Shown here: one piece after another, positions 10,401 to 20,488 of the stretch | Layout of the letters: each line of letters begins with the position of its first letter | Numbering within the stretch: position 1 is the stretch's first letter | DNA from: Flavobacteriaceae bacterium | Lineage (GTDB): Bacteria; Bacteroidota; Bacteroidia; Flavobacteriales; Flavobacteriaceae | Reading direction: 5' to 3' | Length of the DNA: 52,897 nt | Assembly (NCBI GenBank): GCA_947451475.1 | Contig: CANFZC010000008.1 | Location: 1 to 52,897, forward strand | Made by a program: the position numbers and the translations under genes | Notes under the pieces: generated by a model | Seen by the model: only the letters and a program-made list of their open reading frames with translations | The model's database searches: none | What the model was told of the DNA's origin: nothing

Positions 10401-13400
10401 GGAACCGCATTAAAGGTCGGAATGATTGTTGGAGTATTGACCACTACAGTCATTGTAACTGGCGCCACACAAACACCTGACGTTGCCGTAAAGGTATAAG
10501 TAGTAGTTTGCGTATTATCAATAGCTGGTGACCAAGTACCCGTTACAAATTCAGGGGCATTGGAAGTCGTCGGTAAGGTAAAGGTACCACCCGGACAAAT
10601 TGGTAAAACCTGAGTAAAGGTTGGCGTAGTAGATCCTACACCAATAGTCATGGTCGACGTTGTAGCACACTGACCTGCAGTTGGCGTAAACGTATAAGTT
10701 GTGGTGATCGTATTATTCATGGCCGGCGACCAAGTACCTGTAAATCCATCTGTAGAAGTAGTTGGCAAATCTGCCAAAGGATCTCCAGGACAAATAGGTG
10801 GCACTTGAGTAAACGCAGGATGTGGTGCTCCAATAATCTCAACCGTAGCAGATGGATTACTCAAAATACAAGATCCTGTACCTGGTAAATAATAGGTTAT
10901 TGTATAAATACCTGGCGAACTCAAACTAGGTGTAATTGCACCCGTTACGACATCTATATATAATCCTCCATTAGGAGACGCTCCAAATGATCCACCAGTC
11001 GCGCCAGTTAAAGTAGCAGGCTGTGGAGTGGTATACAATACATTACAGTACGATGAAGCAGCATAACTGAACGATGCTGTTACCGGCTCAACGATTTGAA
11101 TTGTGGTCGTTGAACTTTTTTCAGTACATGTGGCCGTTGCTACTAAAGTATTGGTTACTATATAATTTCCAGCTGCACTAGCTGCCAAATCAATTTCTCC
11201 TGTCGCACTATTAGCAAATACTAGACCTGCAGGACTAGAGGTAAAGTTACCTGCTACAGATCCACTATAAATAGTAGGCACCGGATTAGGTGCGCCAGCC
11301 TCTCTACAATAGGTCACTGGGTTGTAACCAAATGTTGCATTAGGACAACAGTTAGTCGTCCCGTGATTCGGATCAGTACCAACGTTGTTTTGCGTTAAGG
11401 TGATATAACCGGCTTGATTCGAGAAGTTCGTAATCAAGATGATATAGTATTGACCCGCTATTGCATTCGCAATATTTAAGGTTTCTGTTGGAGCTGCAGA
11501 ATAACTACAACCTGTTTGTTGTGTTACCGGTACTCCAATGCCTGGAGCAGCATAAGGCTGCGCACTTCCAATAAAGGTACAAGCTTCCTCTTGATTGGCA
11601 AAAGGTCCCCATGCAGCATAATCAACGTCGATATTGGCTGGTCCCGGCACGCCGCCAACAGAAGGCTGATTCGATTGCGTCAAGGTGTAGTTAATAGGTC
11701 CCGTAGTATCGACTTGAATGGTAAAGTAAGCAGGGTTTGGCGAAGTAAATAAACAACCTATAGTTCCTAAACTAGTAACCCCTGTAGTATTAGCATAATC
11801 CGTAAGACTACATACTGTAGAAGCCGTAGGACAAGTAGAAGGAGTAGAGATACATAAGTTAAAATTAACCGTCTCAGCCGCCGTTCCATTAGAATATACT
11901 CGTAAGTAATACGTTTGTCCTACCGTTAAGTTATTCAAAACGCCCGCAGTCAAATTGACAGCACTACAAAAGATTTGCGTTAAGGTACCACAGTCTCCTG
12001 AGTAGGCCGCAAAGTTTAATCCCGTTGTTGTACCTACTATATTTTGTAACGATACATTCAAGTAAGGGTTGGTCGCAATAAATTGGAACCAAACATCATC
12101 ATTAGGAGTTCCGATACATGGAGCATCCAATGGAACTGCCGAAGCCGTAGCCCCAGTAATAGTACCCGCAGTAATTTGACCACATTCTACCGAAGAGTTA
12201 ACTGGCGCAAATAAAGCTCCAGAACAATCGTCATTAATAATTAAGGTACTAAAGTTAAATGGCGTAGACCACAAACTGTAACTACCATCCGGACAAATAG
12301 AACGTACATAATAGGTATATTGAGTACCAGATGTTAATCCTGTAAATAAAGCGGGGTTAGTCGTAACCGTTACCCATCCTGTAGTAGTATCAGGCAGTGG
12401 AGCTGGCTGTCCTTGTAAAACAAGGTATACTTGCCAAGACGACACCTGTTGATTCATTTCAGTCCATCCTAAATAAGCAGAAGTAGACGTAATTGGATTC
12501 GCAGTCAATGTATTTGGTTTCGGACATAATGGTGCTGGTCCACAAGTGATATTCGCTACCCAACCTGCAGCCGTTCCAAATCCATCCGAAAGGAATTTAA
12601 AAGTCAAACATCCATTTGCTGCGGAAGAAGTAAACGGACCTGGTAAGCTTCCACCTGTTAAAGTACCATAGTATGCTCCAGGAGCAGTACTTGGTGCAAA
12701 ACCACCTGGATTCAAACTTGATAATTGTGGAGCTGTAATCGAATTACCATCATAAACGTATAAACCGTCCGAATTGGATTGAGTTACAAAAGAAGAAAAA
12801 GTTACCGTAACAACTTCGCCTGGAATATCCGGACAAATAGTTGAAACGGAATTGCTGTTAATAGCATAATCTGCTGTAGCACCAGGACCATCGGTATAGG
12901 TTCCACCACAGGCAAAAGAAGTAGTAAATGCAGTAGCAGCACTCCATGTACTACTATCGGTAGCACTACAAACCGCTCTTACATATACATTATAACACGT
13001 ATTTGAAGTTAATCCTGTTAAAACATGAGGATTATCAGTAACATCAAAATAGCCGGTAGCATTTGCCGCTGGTGGAAGCGATCCACAAGGTAACACGATC
13101 ATTTGCCATGCAGTAGCAGTACTACCATCAGGATTTTGAGGTTGTGTCCAAGTTATGGTTGCTGTAGTAGCACCAACATTTGAATTCGTAACTACAGTTG
13201 GTCTTCTACAAGTTGGCGGCGGTCCACAAGTAACATTGGCAACCCATCCTGGATTATTTACCGAAGTATCACTGATGAATCGGAATGTCAAACAACCATC
13301 CGCACTAGAAGAAGTAAATGGACCAGGAATATTAGCGCCTGTTAAGTTACCCCAATACGAACCAGGGAAAGCAGCAATTGGTCCAAAACCACCAACATTC

Positions 13401-16400
13401 GCACTAGCAATTTGCGGCGCTGCAATGGTATTTCCATCATAAACTAATAAACCATCCCAGTTTGCTTCTGTAAAGAAGGAAGTAAAGGTTACCGTAACTA
13501 AATCCGTTGGAATATCAGGACAAATCGTTACGGTTGAATCTGAACTATTAGCGTAATTAGCTGAAATACCAGCATCATCTACAAAGTTTCCACCACATAC
13601 TGGAGGAGCTACTTGCGTAGTAAAACTAGCAATACCACCCCAAGCACTAGTGTCTGATGCACTACATACCGCTCTAACATATATATTATAACAGCTGCCA
13701 GAAGTCAAGCCAGTCATAGTAAAAGGATTACTCGCAGGGGTAAAGGTTGGAACTGTAGCAGCATCTGGATTCGGAGACCCACATGGCACGGCCAATACTT
13801 CCCACTGTGTCGCAAAACTGCCATCTGGATTCTGTGGCTGTGTCCAACTTACAGAAGCTGAGTTTGAGGTGATGCTCAAAGCATCAACGGTAATCGCAGT
13901 AGGGATTCTACACGTTGGTGGCAAACCACACGTTACGTTAGCAACCCATCCTGCAGCATTGGTAAAACCATCACTTCTAAATCTAAACGTTAAACATCCG
14001 TCAACACTTGAAGAAGTAAACGGCAGTGGAGCACTAGTGCCCCAATAAGCTCCTGCCAAACCTCCTGGCACAAAACCAGCACCATTAGTACTAGCAATTT
14101 GTGGAGCAGCAATAGAGTTTCCATCAAATACATACAATCCATCATTAGTGGCTTGTATGTCAAAAGAAGTAAAAGTAACCGTTACAACATCGCCCGGTAC
14201 ATCCGGACAAATAGTAACCGTTGAATCGGTAGTATTAGCATAATTGGCAGCATCTCCCGCAGGATCTACAAATAACCCACCACAAGCTGGTGGCGTCACT
14301 TGAGTTGTGAAGGTTACTGGACCTCCCCAAACACTGTTGTCTGGGTTATTACATATAGCTCTAACATAAACATCATAACAAGTAACTTGCGTAAGTCCAC
14401 TTAAAGGATAAGGGTTATCAAAAGTTTGTACCCCTGTAGCGGTTGCATCAGGAGCAGGTGACCCACATGGTACTACCAATACTTCCCATGAAGTAGCCAC
14501 AGTAGTATCCGGGTTAATCGGTTGTACCCAACTGATTGTTGCCGAATCCGAAAGTACTGTTGAAGCCGAAATTGCGGTTGGCTTTCTACAAGGTGGCGGT
14601 GGTGCACACGTTACATTGGCAACCCAGCCTGGATTATTTACAGAAGGGTCGCTTCTAAATCTAAAAGTCAAACACCCATCCGCACTTGAAGACGTAAACG
14701 GACCAGGAATAGTAGTACCCCAATAGGAACCAGTAACACCACCAGGTACATTTCCTGCTGGGTTAGTACTAGCAATTTGAGGTGCCGTTATGGTGTTTCC
14801 ATCAAATACGTATAATCCATCCCAAGTAGCTTCCGTATTAAAGGCAGTAAAAGTTACTGTAACTACGTCTCCTACGGTATCAGGACAAACGGTTGTAGTA
14901 ATATCTTCACTATTAGAATAATTTGCTCCAGAACCTCCTGAATCCACATAATTACCACCACATCCTAGCGGAGCTAATAGTGTAGTAAAAGTGTAAGGGC
15001 CGGCATAAGCACTAAAGTTACCACTTCCATCATTACAATCCGCTCTAACATAATACTCATATTGTGTATTAGCCGTCAAACCTGTAAGTGGATATGCCGT
15101 ATTATTATTAGTTTGTGTTCCAGCGGCAGTAGGAATTGGTCCCCCTGCAGGCTGCCAAACGATTTCCCAAGAGGTAGCAGCACCAGCAGCCCAACTTAAA
15201 GTAGCGGCATCTTGTGTAATTCCTGTAGCACCTAAACCTGCTGGTTGCGCACAAGCAACTGCTTGTATCGCTAAATTATAGCCAACCGTTTGCGTAAGGC
15301 CACTAGAGGATATTACTATAATATAAGTTTGTCCTGCAACTACCGGTATATTCGGTAAAACACGAACTCCTGTTCCTGTATCAGCAACACCACCCAAACA
15401 AGCTACACCAACATTGGCACAACCATCATAAACAAATAAACTTGAGTTGGCATTTCCTGCACTTGGTGTCATTGTAACACTAATAGTACCATTGGCAGTA
15501 GCGGTATAGGAATAAAAAACATCATTACCGCCCATGTAGTTAGTAGTACCGCCCGCACAAGCTGTTGGCTGAGGTACATCCGTACTATCTGTATAGTTGG
15601 CAGTATTATCTGTAGTAACATAAGGTAAAGTAGTAACCGTAATTGGAGCACTACAACTTATACCTGGCGAAGACGTTGTAAAGGTCGCCGACGTCGTCCA
15701 GGCACTATTATTATTACCCGTACATACCGCTCTTACTCTAAAGGCATAAGTGGTATTAGGCAGCAATGCAGCTCCCGCAGTGGTTTGCGTAGCAGTAAAA
15801 CTATTGGTGTTAACCACCGTACCGGTTCCTGTAAAAGTTCCTGGTTGCGAAATGACTTCCACTTCATATTGTGTAGCGGTTCCCGTCCATGACAAGGTCG
15901 CCGAAGTTTGCGTTATCGAACCTGATACCGGCAAAGTAGGTGCATCACATTGTTGTGTCAAACTTACGTCATCTACTAACCAACGATCTCCTGTAGCGGT
16001 ACCCGTTTGATTCCATACCATAACGAAAGCAATGTAAACGTTGGTTCCCGCATAAGCAGACAAATCAACTATTTTCTCTTCGTACACGTTAAACGTTGTG
16101 TTTAAGGTACCTTCCGTCCATTCCTGTACCGGAATATAAGACAAAGGATTTGTTCGAACCGAAGCACTATTTGCCACCATAACTCGGTAAATGGTCCCCT
16201 GATTACCACTAGTAAAAGATCTAGTGAAAAAATGCAACTTCCCGTTGGTAGGTACAAGGACCGATGGACTGGCCAAATAATCCTCAGAGGTATTACCAGC
16301 ACCGATGTTTTCACGGTTAATATAAGCCGCATTGGCACCTTGATAAGGAAGCGCAGCATTAATACCCCAGCGTTGCGCTAATCCGGTACCATTGTCAAAA

Positions 16401-16552
16401 ACAGCCCAGCCTCCTGTGCCCAATGTCCAGTTAGTTGATGGCAATGCATCAGGTCCAGTTGTTGCTTCAAATCCCTCTACAGCTGGCGTAAATTGCGCAA
16501 AACCACTGAAAGATACTAATAACAACAATAGTAGTAAAGTAATTTTTTTCAT
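7472..16552 (-). CDS. Giant multidomain cell-surface adhesin with T9SS type B C-terminal signal
   Basis: 3026 residues. A signal peptide (MKKITLLLLLLLVSFSGFAQ) is followed by an anchor-type jelly-roll domain (about 20-200), FN3 (about 200-292), further beta domains, then four modules pairing a CUB-like domain (CGGxxxDxxG...YVFDGNT...GCLTFRFRSD) with an FN3 domain (about 529-1434). After more beta domains come seven copies of a roughly 65-residue Cys-containing repeat (GTWSPALDN..TTYTFTP..QCATT), three near 1908-2106 and four near 2600-2865, separated by a lamin-tail-like domain (about 2375-2520). The last 85 residues are a type B gliding-associated signal (GISADGDGINDNF...ITIFNRYGMEVY...DGTYYYVF). 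It should be secreted through T9SS and displayed as a long filamentous adhesin for attachment or gliding. It is the first gene of the operon. Confidence 0.93.
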   Translation of the reverse strand: MKKITLLLLLLLVSFSGFAQFTPAVEGFEATTGPDALPSTNWTLGTGGWAVFDNGTGLAQRWGINAALPYQGANAAYINRENIGAGNTSEDYLASPSVLVPTNGKLHFFTRSFTSGNQGTIYRVMVANSASVRTNPLSYIPVQEWTEGTLNTTFNVYEEKIVDLSAYAGTNVYIAFVMVWNQTGTATGDRWLVDDVSLTQQCDAPTLPVSGSITQTSATLSWTGTATQYEVEVISQPGTFTGTGTVVNTNSFTATQTTAGAALLPNTTYAFRVRAVCTGNNNSAWTTSATFTTSSPGISCSAPITVTTLPYVTTDNTANYTDSTDVPQPTACAGGTTNYMGGNDVFYSYTATANGTISVTMTPSAGNANSSLFVYDGCANVGVACLGGVADTGTGVRVLPNIPVVAGQTYIIVISSSGLTQTVGYNLAIQAVACAQPAGLGATGITQDAATLSWAAGAATSWEIVWQPAGGPIPTAAGTQTNNNTAYPLTGLTANTQYEYYVRADCNDGSGNFSAYAGPYTFTTLLAPLGCGGNYVDSGGSGANYSNSEDITTTVCPDTVGDVVTVTFTAFNTEATWDGLYVFDGNTITAPQIASTNPAGNVPGGVTGSYWGTTIPGPFTSSSADGCLTFRFRSDPSVNNPGWVANVTCAPPPPCRKPTAISASTVLSDSATISWVQPINPDTTVATSWEVLVVPCGSPAPDATATGVQTFDNPYPLSGLTQVTCYDVYVRAICNNPDNSVWGGPVTFTTQVTPPACGGLFVDPAGDAANYANTTDSTVTICPDVPGDVVTVTFTSFDIQATNDGLYVFDGNSIAAPQIASTNGAGFVPGGLAGAYWGTSAPLPFTSSSVDGCLTFRFRSDGFTNAAGWVANVTCGLPPTCRIPTAITVDALSITSNSASVSWTQPQNPDGSFATQWEVLAVPCGSPNPDAATVPTFTPASNPFTMTGLTSGSCYNIYVRAVCSASDTSAWGGIASFTTQVAPPVCGGNFVDDAGISANYANSSDSTVTICPDIPTDLVTVTFTSFFTEANWDGLLVYDGNTIAAPQIASANVGGFGPIAAFPGSYWGNLTGANIPGPFTSSSADGCLTFRFISDTSVNNPGWVANVTCGPPPTCRRPTVVTNSNVGATTATITWTQPQNPDGSTATAWQMIVLPCGSLPPAANATGYFDVTDNPHVLTGLTSNTCYNVYVRAVCSATDSSTWSAATAFTTSFACGGTYTDGPGATADYAINSNSVSTICPDIPGEVVTVTFSSFVTQSNSDGLYVYDGNSITAPQLSSLNPGGFAPSTAPGAYYGTLTGGSLPGPFTSSAANGCLTFKFLSDGFGTAAGWVANITCGPAPLCPKPNTLTANPITSTSAYLGWTEMNQQVSSWQVYLVLQGQPAPLPDTTTGWVTVTTNPALFTGLTSGTQYTYYVRSICPDGSYSLWSTPFNFSTLIINDDCSGALFAPVNSSVECGQITAGTITGATASAVPLDAPCIGTPNDDVWFQFIATNPYLNVSLQNIVGTTTGLNFAAYSGDCGTLTQIFCSAVNLTAGVLNNLTVGQTYYLRVYSNGTAAETVNFNLCISTPSTCPTASTVCSLTDYANTTGVTSLGTIGCLFTSPNPAYFTIQVDTTGPINYTLTQSNQPSVGGVPGPANIDVDYAAWGPFANQEEACTFIGSAQPYAAPGIGVPVTQQTGCSYSAAPTETLNIANAIAGQYYIILITNFSNQAGYITLTQNNVGTDPNHGTTNCCPNATFGYNPVTYCREAGAPNPVPTIYSGSVAGNFTSSPAGLVFANSATGEIDLAASAAGNYIVTNTLVATATCTEKSSTTTIQIVEPVTASFSYAASSYCNVLYTTPQPATLTGATGGSFGASPNGGLYIDVVTGAITPSLSSPGIYTITYYLPGTGSCILSNPSATVEIIGAPHPAFTQVPPICPGDPLADLPTTSTDGFTGTWSPAMNNTITTTYTFTPTAGQCATTSTMTIGVGSTTPTFTQVLPICPGGTFTLPTTSNAPEFVTGTWSPAIDNTQTTTYTFTATSGVCVAPVTMTVVVNTPTIIPTFNAVPPICPNGTLAALPTTSINGITGTWAPALDPTQTTIYTFTPDTAQCAVSTTLTITVNPESQVTVNSSSICPGSSTIVTATPAIAGSYSYVWTVPAGAADPGDVASFTTSTPGTYSVVITPINTFCNSDFETPVATGTSPNLVDEALVPCWDTTSADGIIEIWPPGFEGVAPYSGNNLIELNGNTPGTLFQDFSVIPGTSISVSFAHRGRQGVDVVGVEVGPVGGPYTSLGNFSDGNTAWALHTVNYTVPTGAGTNYTLRFVSISSAGGAPSIGNLLDAISISSLGCPSQSASGVVSVQNLPDPTVTVTQPSCAVPSGTIVVTSPLNGTGTGTPANLFISEVTDATAGSLTYVELYNGTGAAIDLANYKLKVYNYGTTVGNPVNLSCNLDLSGMIANNTTKIIKVSSSAEIPGITPDLVFGGCGGVNNNDYIKLTTSADVDVDLWGLTDGSTWTPAGAAGYTYRRLNTAVAPSTTWNDAEWTALDPEDYSNIGTYAISAGTYEYSLDGGTYQSGTTFAGLAPGVHTITVHDLVTGCYSLPFSVTIDPLVTPITTTFNAITICNGDSLAFPTTSVEGVTGTWNPSTISNTTSATYAFTPAAGQCASTATLTVTVNQKVTPTFAAVGPICNGDALSALPTTSVNGYTGTWSPALDNTATTTYTFTPDANQCATTATLTITVNQKETPTFDPVATICSGEALSALPTTSLNGYTGTWSPALNNAATTTYTFTPGVGQCATTTTLTITVTPKTTPTFTAIAPLCNGDTNAPALPGTSIEGITGTWSPSTISTTATATYTFTPDAPQCANNGSLTVTILDTVAIGVIGDCQNNDFVLTVSPVTGTFDPAVTYTWTNGSAVLGNAATQIVDASGTYTVSVNLNGCISTANITVTTEDIACTIQKGISADGDGINDNFDLSGFNVKKITIFNRYGMEVYSKTDYSNEWKGNANNGDELPDGTYYYVFNRDNGETRTGWIYINRKN
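7960..8745 (-). repeat. Four tandem repeats (copies 4-7) of the GTW/YTF adhesin module
   Basis: Four adjacent roughly 195-bp in-frame units, each encoding ICNGD, LPTTS, GTWSP, TYTFTP and QCA(T/S)T. They match three further copies at 10215-10830. Copies 5 and 6 are nearly identical in protein (ALSALPTTS and NGYTGTWSPAL). Confidence 0.85.
10215..10830 (-). repeat. Three tandem repeats (copies 1-3) of the GTW/YTF adhesin module
   Basis: Three roughly 200-bp units of the same module as at 7960-8745, with ICPG in place of ICNGD. The two blocks are separated by a jelly-roll-like and a lamin-tail-like domain, which points to block insertion or duplication within the gene. Confidence 0.8.
12545..14965 (-). 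repeat. Four CUB-FN3 repeat modules in the adhesin gene
   Basis: Four units, each starting with a CGG codon triplet segment (near 14965, 14285, 13600 and 12912) and containing GDVVTVTF, LYVFDGN, GPFTSSSADGCLTFRF and GWVANVTC, followed by an FN3 domain starting C(R/P)(K/I/R)PT. The paired cysteines are conserved across copies. Confidence 0.85.
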
Positions 16553-16601
16553 GAAATGAAAATTTAATTGTTTGATTATAATTTTTTTGGATAATGAAGT
16601 C

Positions 16602-16609
16602 CAAATTTA
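16602..16609 (-). promoter_or_regulatory. -7 promoter element (TAAATTTG) of the adhesin operon
   Basis: On the minus strand TAAATTTG matches TAnnTTTG and lies about 50 bases before the adhesin ATG (16552), giving a leader near 43 nt. No -33 TTG at normal spacing is seen. Confidence 0.5.
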
Positions 16610-16714
16610 GTAAAAAAACTGAAAAAAACTGAATTTATATTTTTTTTGGTAAAATAAATGAGCGTTTGTATTAAATTCTTGTTGTTTTTACATCAATATT
16701 CGGATTTCAAAACC

Positions 16715-16722
16715 TAATTTTG
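16715..16722 (+). promoter_or_regulatory. -7 promoter element (TAATTTTG) of hflX
   Basis: An exact TAnnTTTG match ending 20 bases before the hflX ATG at 16742; predicted leader about 16 nt. Confidence 0.55.
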
Positions 16723-16741
16723 CCAAAACAATTTAAGTCAA

Positions 16742-17962
16742 ATGTTAGAAAAAGAAGTAATCAATTTTGAAAGAACGGTAATTGTTGGCATCGTAACGCA
16801 ACAGCAAAACGAAGAAAAATTAAACGAATATCTTGATGAATTGGCGTTTTTAACATTCACCGCAGGTGGCGAAGTAATTAAAAGGTTTTTTCAAAAATTA
16901 GAACGCCCAAATCCCAAAACTTTTCTGGGTACAGGGAAAATGGACGAAATCAATTATTACATCAAAGAAAACAATATTTCTACCGTAATTTTTGACGATG
17001 AATTATCCCCTTCCCAACAAAAAAATATCTCCAAAATTTTAGATTGTAAAGTCCTAGATCGAACCAATCTGATTTTAGACATTTTTGCACAACGTGCAGA
17101 AACTTCTTATGCCAGAACCCAAGTTGAATTAGCGCAATGCCAATACTTATTGCCTAGACTGTCCGGAATGTGGACCCACTTAGAAAGACAAAAAGGAGGA
17201 ATTGGTTTGAGAGGACCCGGAGAAACGGAAATCGAAACCGACAGACGAATTGTACGCGACCGAATTGCGCTTCTAAAAGAAAAAATAAAAACAATAGACA
17301 AGCAAATGTCCGTGCAAAGAAGCAATCGTGGTGCCATGGTTCGTGTAGCCTTAGTAGGATATACCAATGTGGGGAAATCAACCCTCATGAACGTCATCAG
17401 TAAAAGCGAAGTTTTTGTAGAAAACAAACTTTTTGCTACCCTAGACACCACCGTCCGCAAAGTGGTTATCAAAAACCTGCCGTTCTTACTTTCTGACACC
17501 GTAGGTTTCATTCGTAAATTACCTACCCAACTGATCGAATCATTCAAAAGCACCCTTGACGAAGTAAGAGAAGCAGACTTGCTACTGCACGTTGTAGACA
17601 TCTCTCATCCCGATTTCGAAGAACATATCGCTTCCGTAAATCAAATTCTGCAAGACATTAAAAGCAACAACAAACCGGTCATCATGGTTTTTAATAAAAT
17701 TGATGCATACCAACATTTAGTGATTGATGCCGATGATCTAATTACCGAAAAAACAACCAAACACTACACCCTTGAAGAATGGAAAGCCACTTGGATGGGA
17801 ACCGTAGGGGAAAAAAATGCCCTGTTCATTTCGGCAACCAACAAAGAAAACTTTGAAGAGTTCAGGGAAAAAGCATACGAATCCGTTAGAGAAATTCACA
17901 TTACACGATTCCCTTACAACAAATTCCTATACCCGGATTATAAAGATGCTATTGAAAAATAG
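16742..17962 (+). CDS. hflX: Ribosome-associated GTPase HflX
   Basis: 406 residues, the usual length. The N-terminal nucleotide-binding-like domain is followed by the HflX signature GGIGLRGPGETEIETDRR (152-169), a helical linker, and a G domain with G1 GYTNVGKS (206-213), G3 DTVG (252-255) and G4 NKID. HflX binds the 50S subunit and splits stalled or heat-damaged ribosomes using GTP. It is a single gene, convergent with the THC0290_0291 gene, whose stop lies 17 bases away; both must end in this short gap. Confidence 0.96.
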   Translation: MLEKEVINFERTVIVGIVTQQQNEEKLNEYLDELAFLTFTAGGEVIKRFFQKLERPNPKTFLGTGKMDEINYYIKENNISTVIFDDELSPSQQKNISKILDCKVLDRTNLILDIFAQRAETSYARTQVELAQCQYLLPRLSGMWTHLERQKGGIGLRGPGETEIETDRRIVRDRIALLKEKIKTIDKQMSVQRSNRGAMVRVALVGYTNVGKSTLMNVISKSEVFVENKLFATLDTTVRKVVIKNLPFLLSDTVGFIRKLPTQLIESFKSTLDEVREADLLLHVVDISHPDFEEHIASVNQILQDIKSNNKPVIMVFNKIDAYQHLVIDADDLITEKTTKHYTLEEWKATWMGTVGEKNALFISATNKENFEEFREKAYESVREIHITRFPYNKFLYPDYKDAIEK

Positions 17963-17979
17963 GAAAAAATTCCTACTAC

Positions 17980-18756
17980 CTATTGTAAATAGTAGATGTA
18001 CCCAAAATTAACCCAAACCAGCCAATCGTTAGCTTTGTTTTCAGGATACTTGGTAGGATCAGGATTTAAACCATCAACCCAATTGGAGAAATAATACTGC
18101 CATCTCACATCAAGCATTAAATCAGATAAGTCATTTAATTTATAACGACAACCTACACTGGATACGATAGACCAAACAGTCCCTCCTTGGTTAGTAGTAG
18201 CTCCAATATATTTAATAGGAGTAGAAAATTGAGTATTCATAGGGCCTAAATCAGAATGCGCTTCTGGATCATAAAAACTAAATTGCCCTCCAAGACTAAA
18301 AAAGGGTGCCAAAGACCCAACGGTTGATGTAAAATCTCTAATGCTTAAAGGATAAAATTCCAATTGCATTCCCACGTTAGTTACCGCCGTACTCCCTTTC
18401 ATCGCTTTAAGTTGCGTTGCAAAATTATTGTTGCCATCAACCCAACGTCCAAAATGTTTCAAACTAGTTTTATTATAAGACAACTCACTTCTTAATTTAA
18501 AGTGATCATTAAAATACGTCTGTGGCGTATAACAATTACACTCGGCTCTATAAGAGAAGTTTAAATAATGTATTATCCCTATCCCATAACCTGAATTACC
18601 AGCATTGGTAGCAAAATCATGACGCTCCCCATAATCAGATTGGAAAGCAACGGGTCCAGCAATTACTCCCAATTCATGAGAAAAGCCAAACTGTGCATAA
18701 GAGTTAATTGTCAATACAAAAAACAATAACGAGGTTATGATAAATTTCTTGGGCAT
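17980..18756 (-). CDS. THC0290_0291 family protein (probable outer-membrane barrel)
   Basis: About 258 residues from the ATG at 18756 (MPKKFIITSLLFFVLTINSYAQ signal peptide). An upstream ATG at 18762 is nearly equivalent. The longer reading frame begins with TTG at 18786, but that TTG is part of the -7 promoter element at 18784-18791, so it cannot be the start. The mature part opens FGFSHELGVIAGPVAFQSDYG and is rich in alternating aromatic/polar strands (FKLRSELSYNKTSLKHFGRW, LMLDVRWQYYFSNWVDGLNPD), ending YYLQ, as expected for a small outer-membrane barrel. I recognise it as the flavobacterial THC0290_0291 family, whose function is not established. Confidence 0.8.
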   Translation of the reverse strand: MPKKFIITSLLFFVLTINSYAQFGFSHELGVIAGPVAFQSDYGERHDFATNAGNSGYGIGIIHYLNFSYRAECNCYTPQTYFNDHFKLRSELSYNKTSLKHFGRWVDGNNNFATQLKAMKGSTAVTNVGMQLEFYPLSIRDFTSTVGSLAPFFSLGGQFSFYDPEAHSDLGPMNTQFSTPIKYIGATTNQGGTVWSIVSSVGCRYKLNDLSDLMLDVRWQYYFSNWVDGLNPDPTKYPENKANDWLVWVNFGYIYYLQ

Positions 18757-18783
18757 TTGCATACTAATAAGTTCAATTCTCGA

Positions 18784-18791
18784 CAAATATA
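18784..18791 (-). promoter_or_regulatory. -7 promoter element (TATATTTG) of the THC0290_0291 gene
   Basis: A minus-strand TATATTTG, exact TAnnTTTG. It predicts transcription from about 18780, upstream of ATG codons 18762 and 18756 but not of the frame's first TTG, which fixes the start choice. Confidence 0.6.
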
Positions 18792-18965
18792 TAAAAACAT
18801 CATTCAGTTAAAAAATAAAATAAAAATTTGTTGAATTATATACGAAAAAAACCGAAAAAGGATTTAATTTCCAACATTAATAGTAGTCTTCTTTTAAATT
18901 TCTTACTATAACTATAAAAATGAGTAGAATTTTTAAAAAAATATAGCCGTAATTTTAATAAAATG

Positions 18966-18973
18966 TATATTTG
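18966..18973 (+). promoter_or_regulatory. -7 promoter element (TATATTTG) of gdhA
   Basis: An exact TAnnTTTG match 49 bases before the gdhA ATG (19023), in an AT-rich gap; predicted leader about 46 nt. Confidence 0.5.
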
Positions 18974-19013
18974 TGCGATTTTACGAAAACGATTTCTTAA
19001 AAAATATTAATAG

Positions 19014-20366
<1,353 letters not shown>

Positions 20367-20393
20367 TTCAAAAATAAAACCAACTAAAACCAT

Positions 20394-20427
20394 AAAAAAT
20401 GTCCTCAGTAATGAGGGCATTTTTTTT
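20394..20427 (+). terminator. Terminator of gdhA
   Basis: A 10-bp stem (20398-20407 with 20412-20421, one G-T pair), a GTAA loop, then seven Ts. The first ATG of the downstream reading frame (20399) lies inside this hairpin, so that ATG is not the porZ start. Confidence 0.88.
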
Positions 20428-20462
20428 GCCTGATACAAAAACGGTATTTTTTGCGTTTATAC

Positions 20463-20470
20463 TATATTTG
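20463..20470 (+). promoter_or_regulatory. -7 promoter element (TATATTTG) of porZ-recO
   Basis: An exact TAnnTTTG between the gdhA terminator and the ATG at 20489; predicted leader about 15 nt. It places the porZ start at 20489. Confidence 0.6.
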
Positions 20471-20488
20471 TATGCTAATTTTTTTCAA

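Noticed and set aside
17107..17601. 164-residue minus-strand frame inside hflX
   Set aside because: Lies fully within the conserved GTPase domain and is low-complexity Ser/Leu sequence; a shadow.
18757..18786. N-terminal extension of the THC0290_0291 protein from the TTG at 18786
   Set aside because: The TTG is part of the -7 promoter element TATATTTG, so it is not in the transcript; inner ATG codons precede a normal signal peptide.
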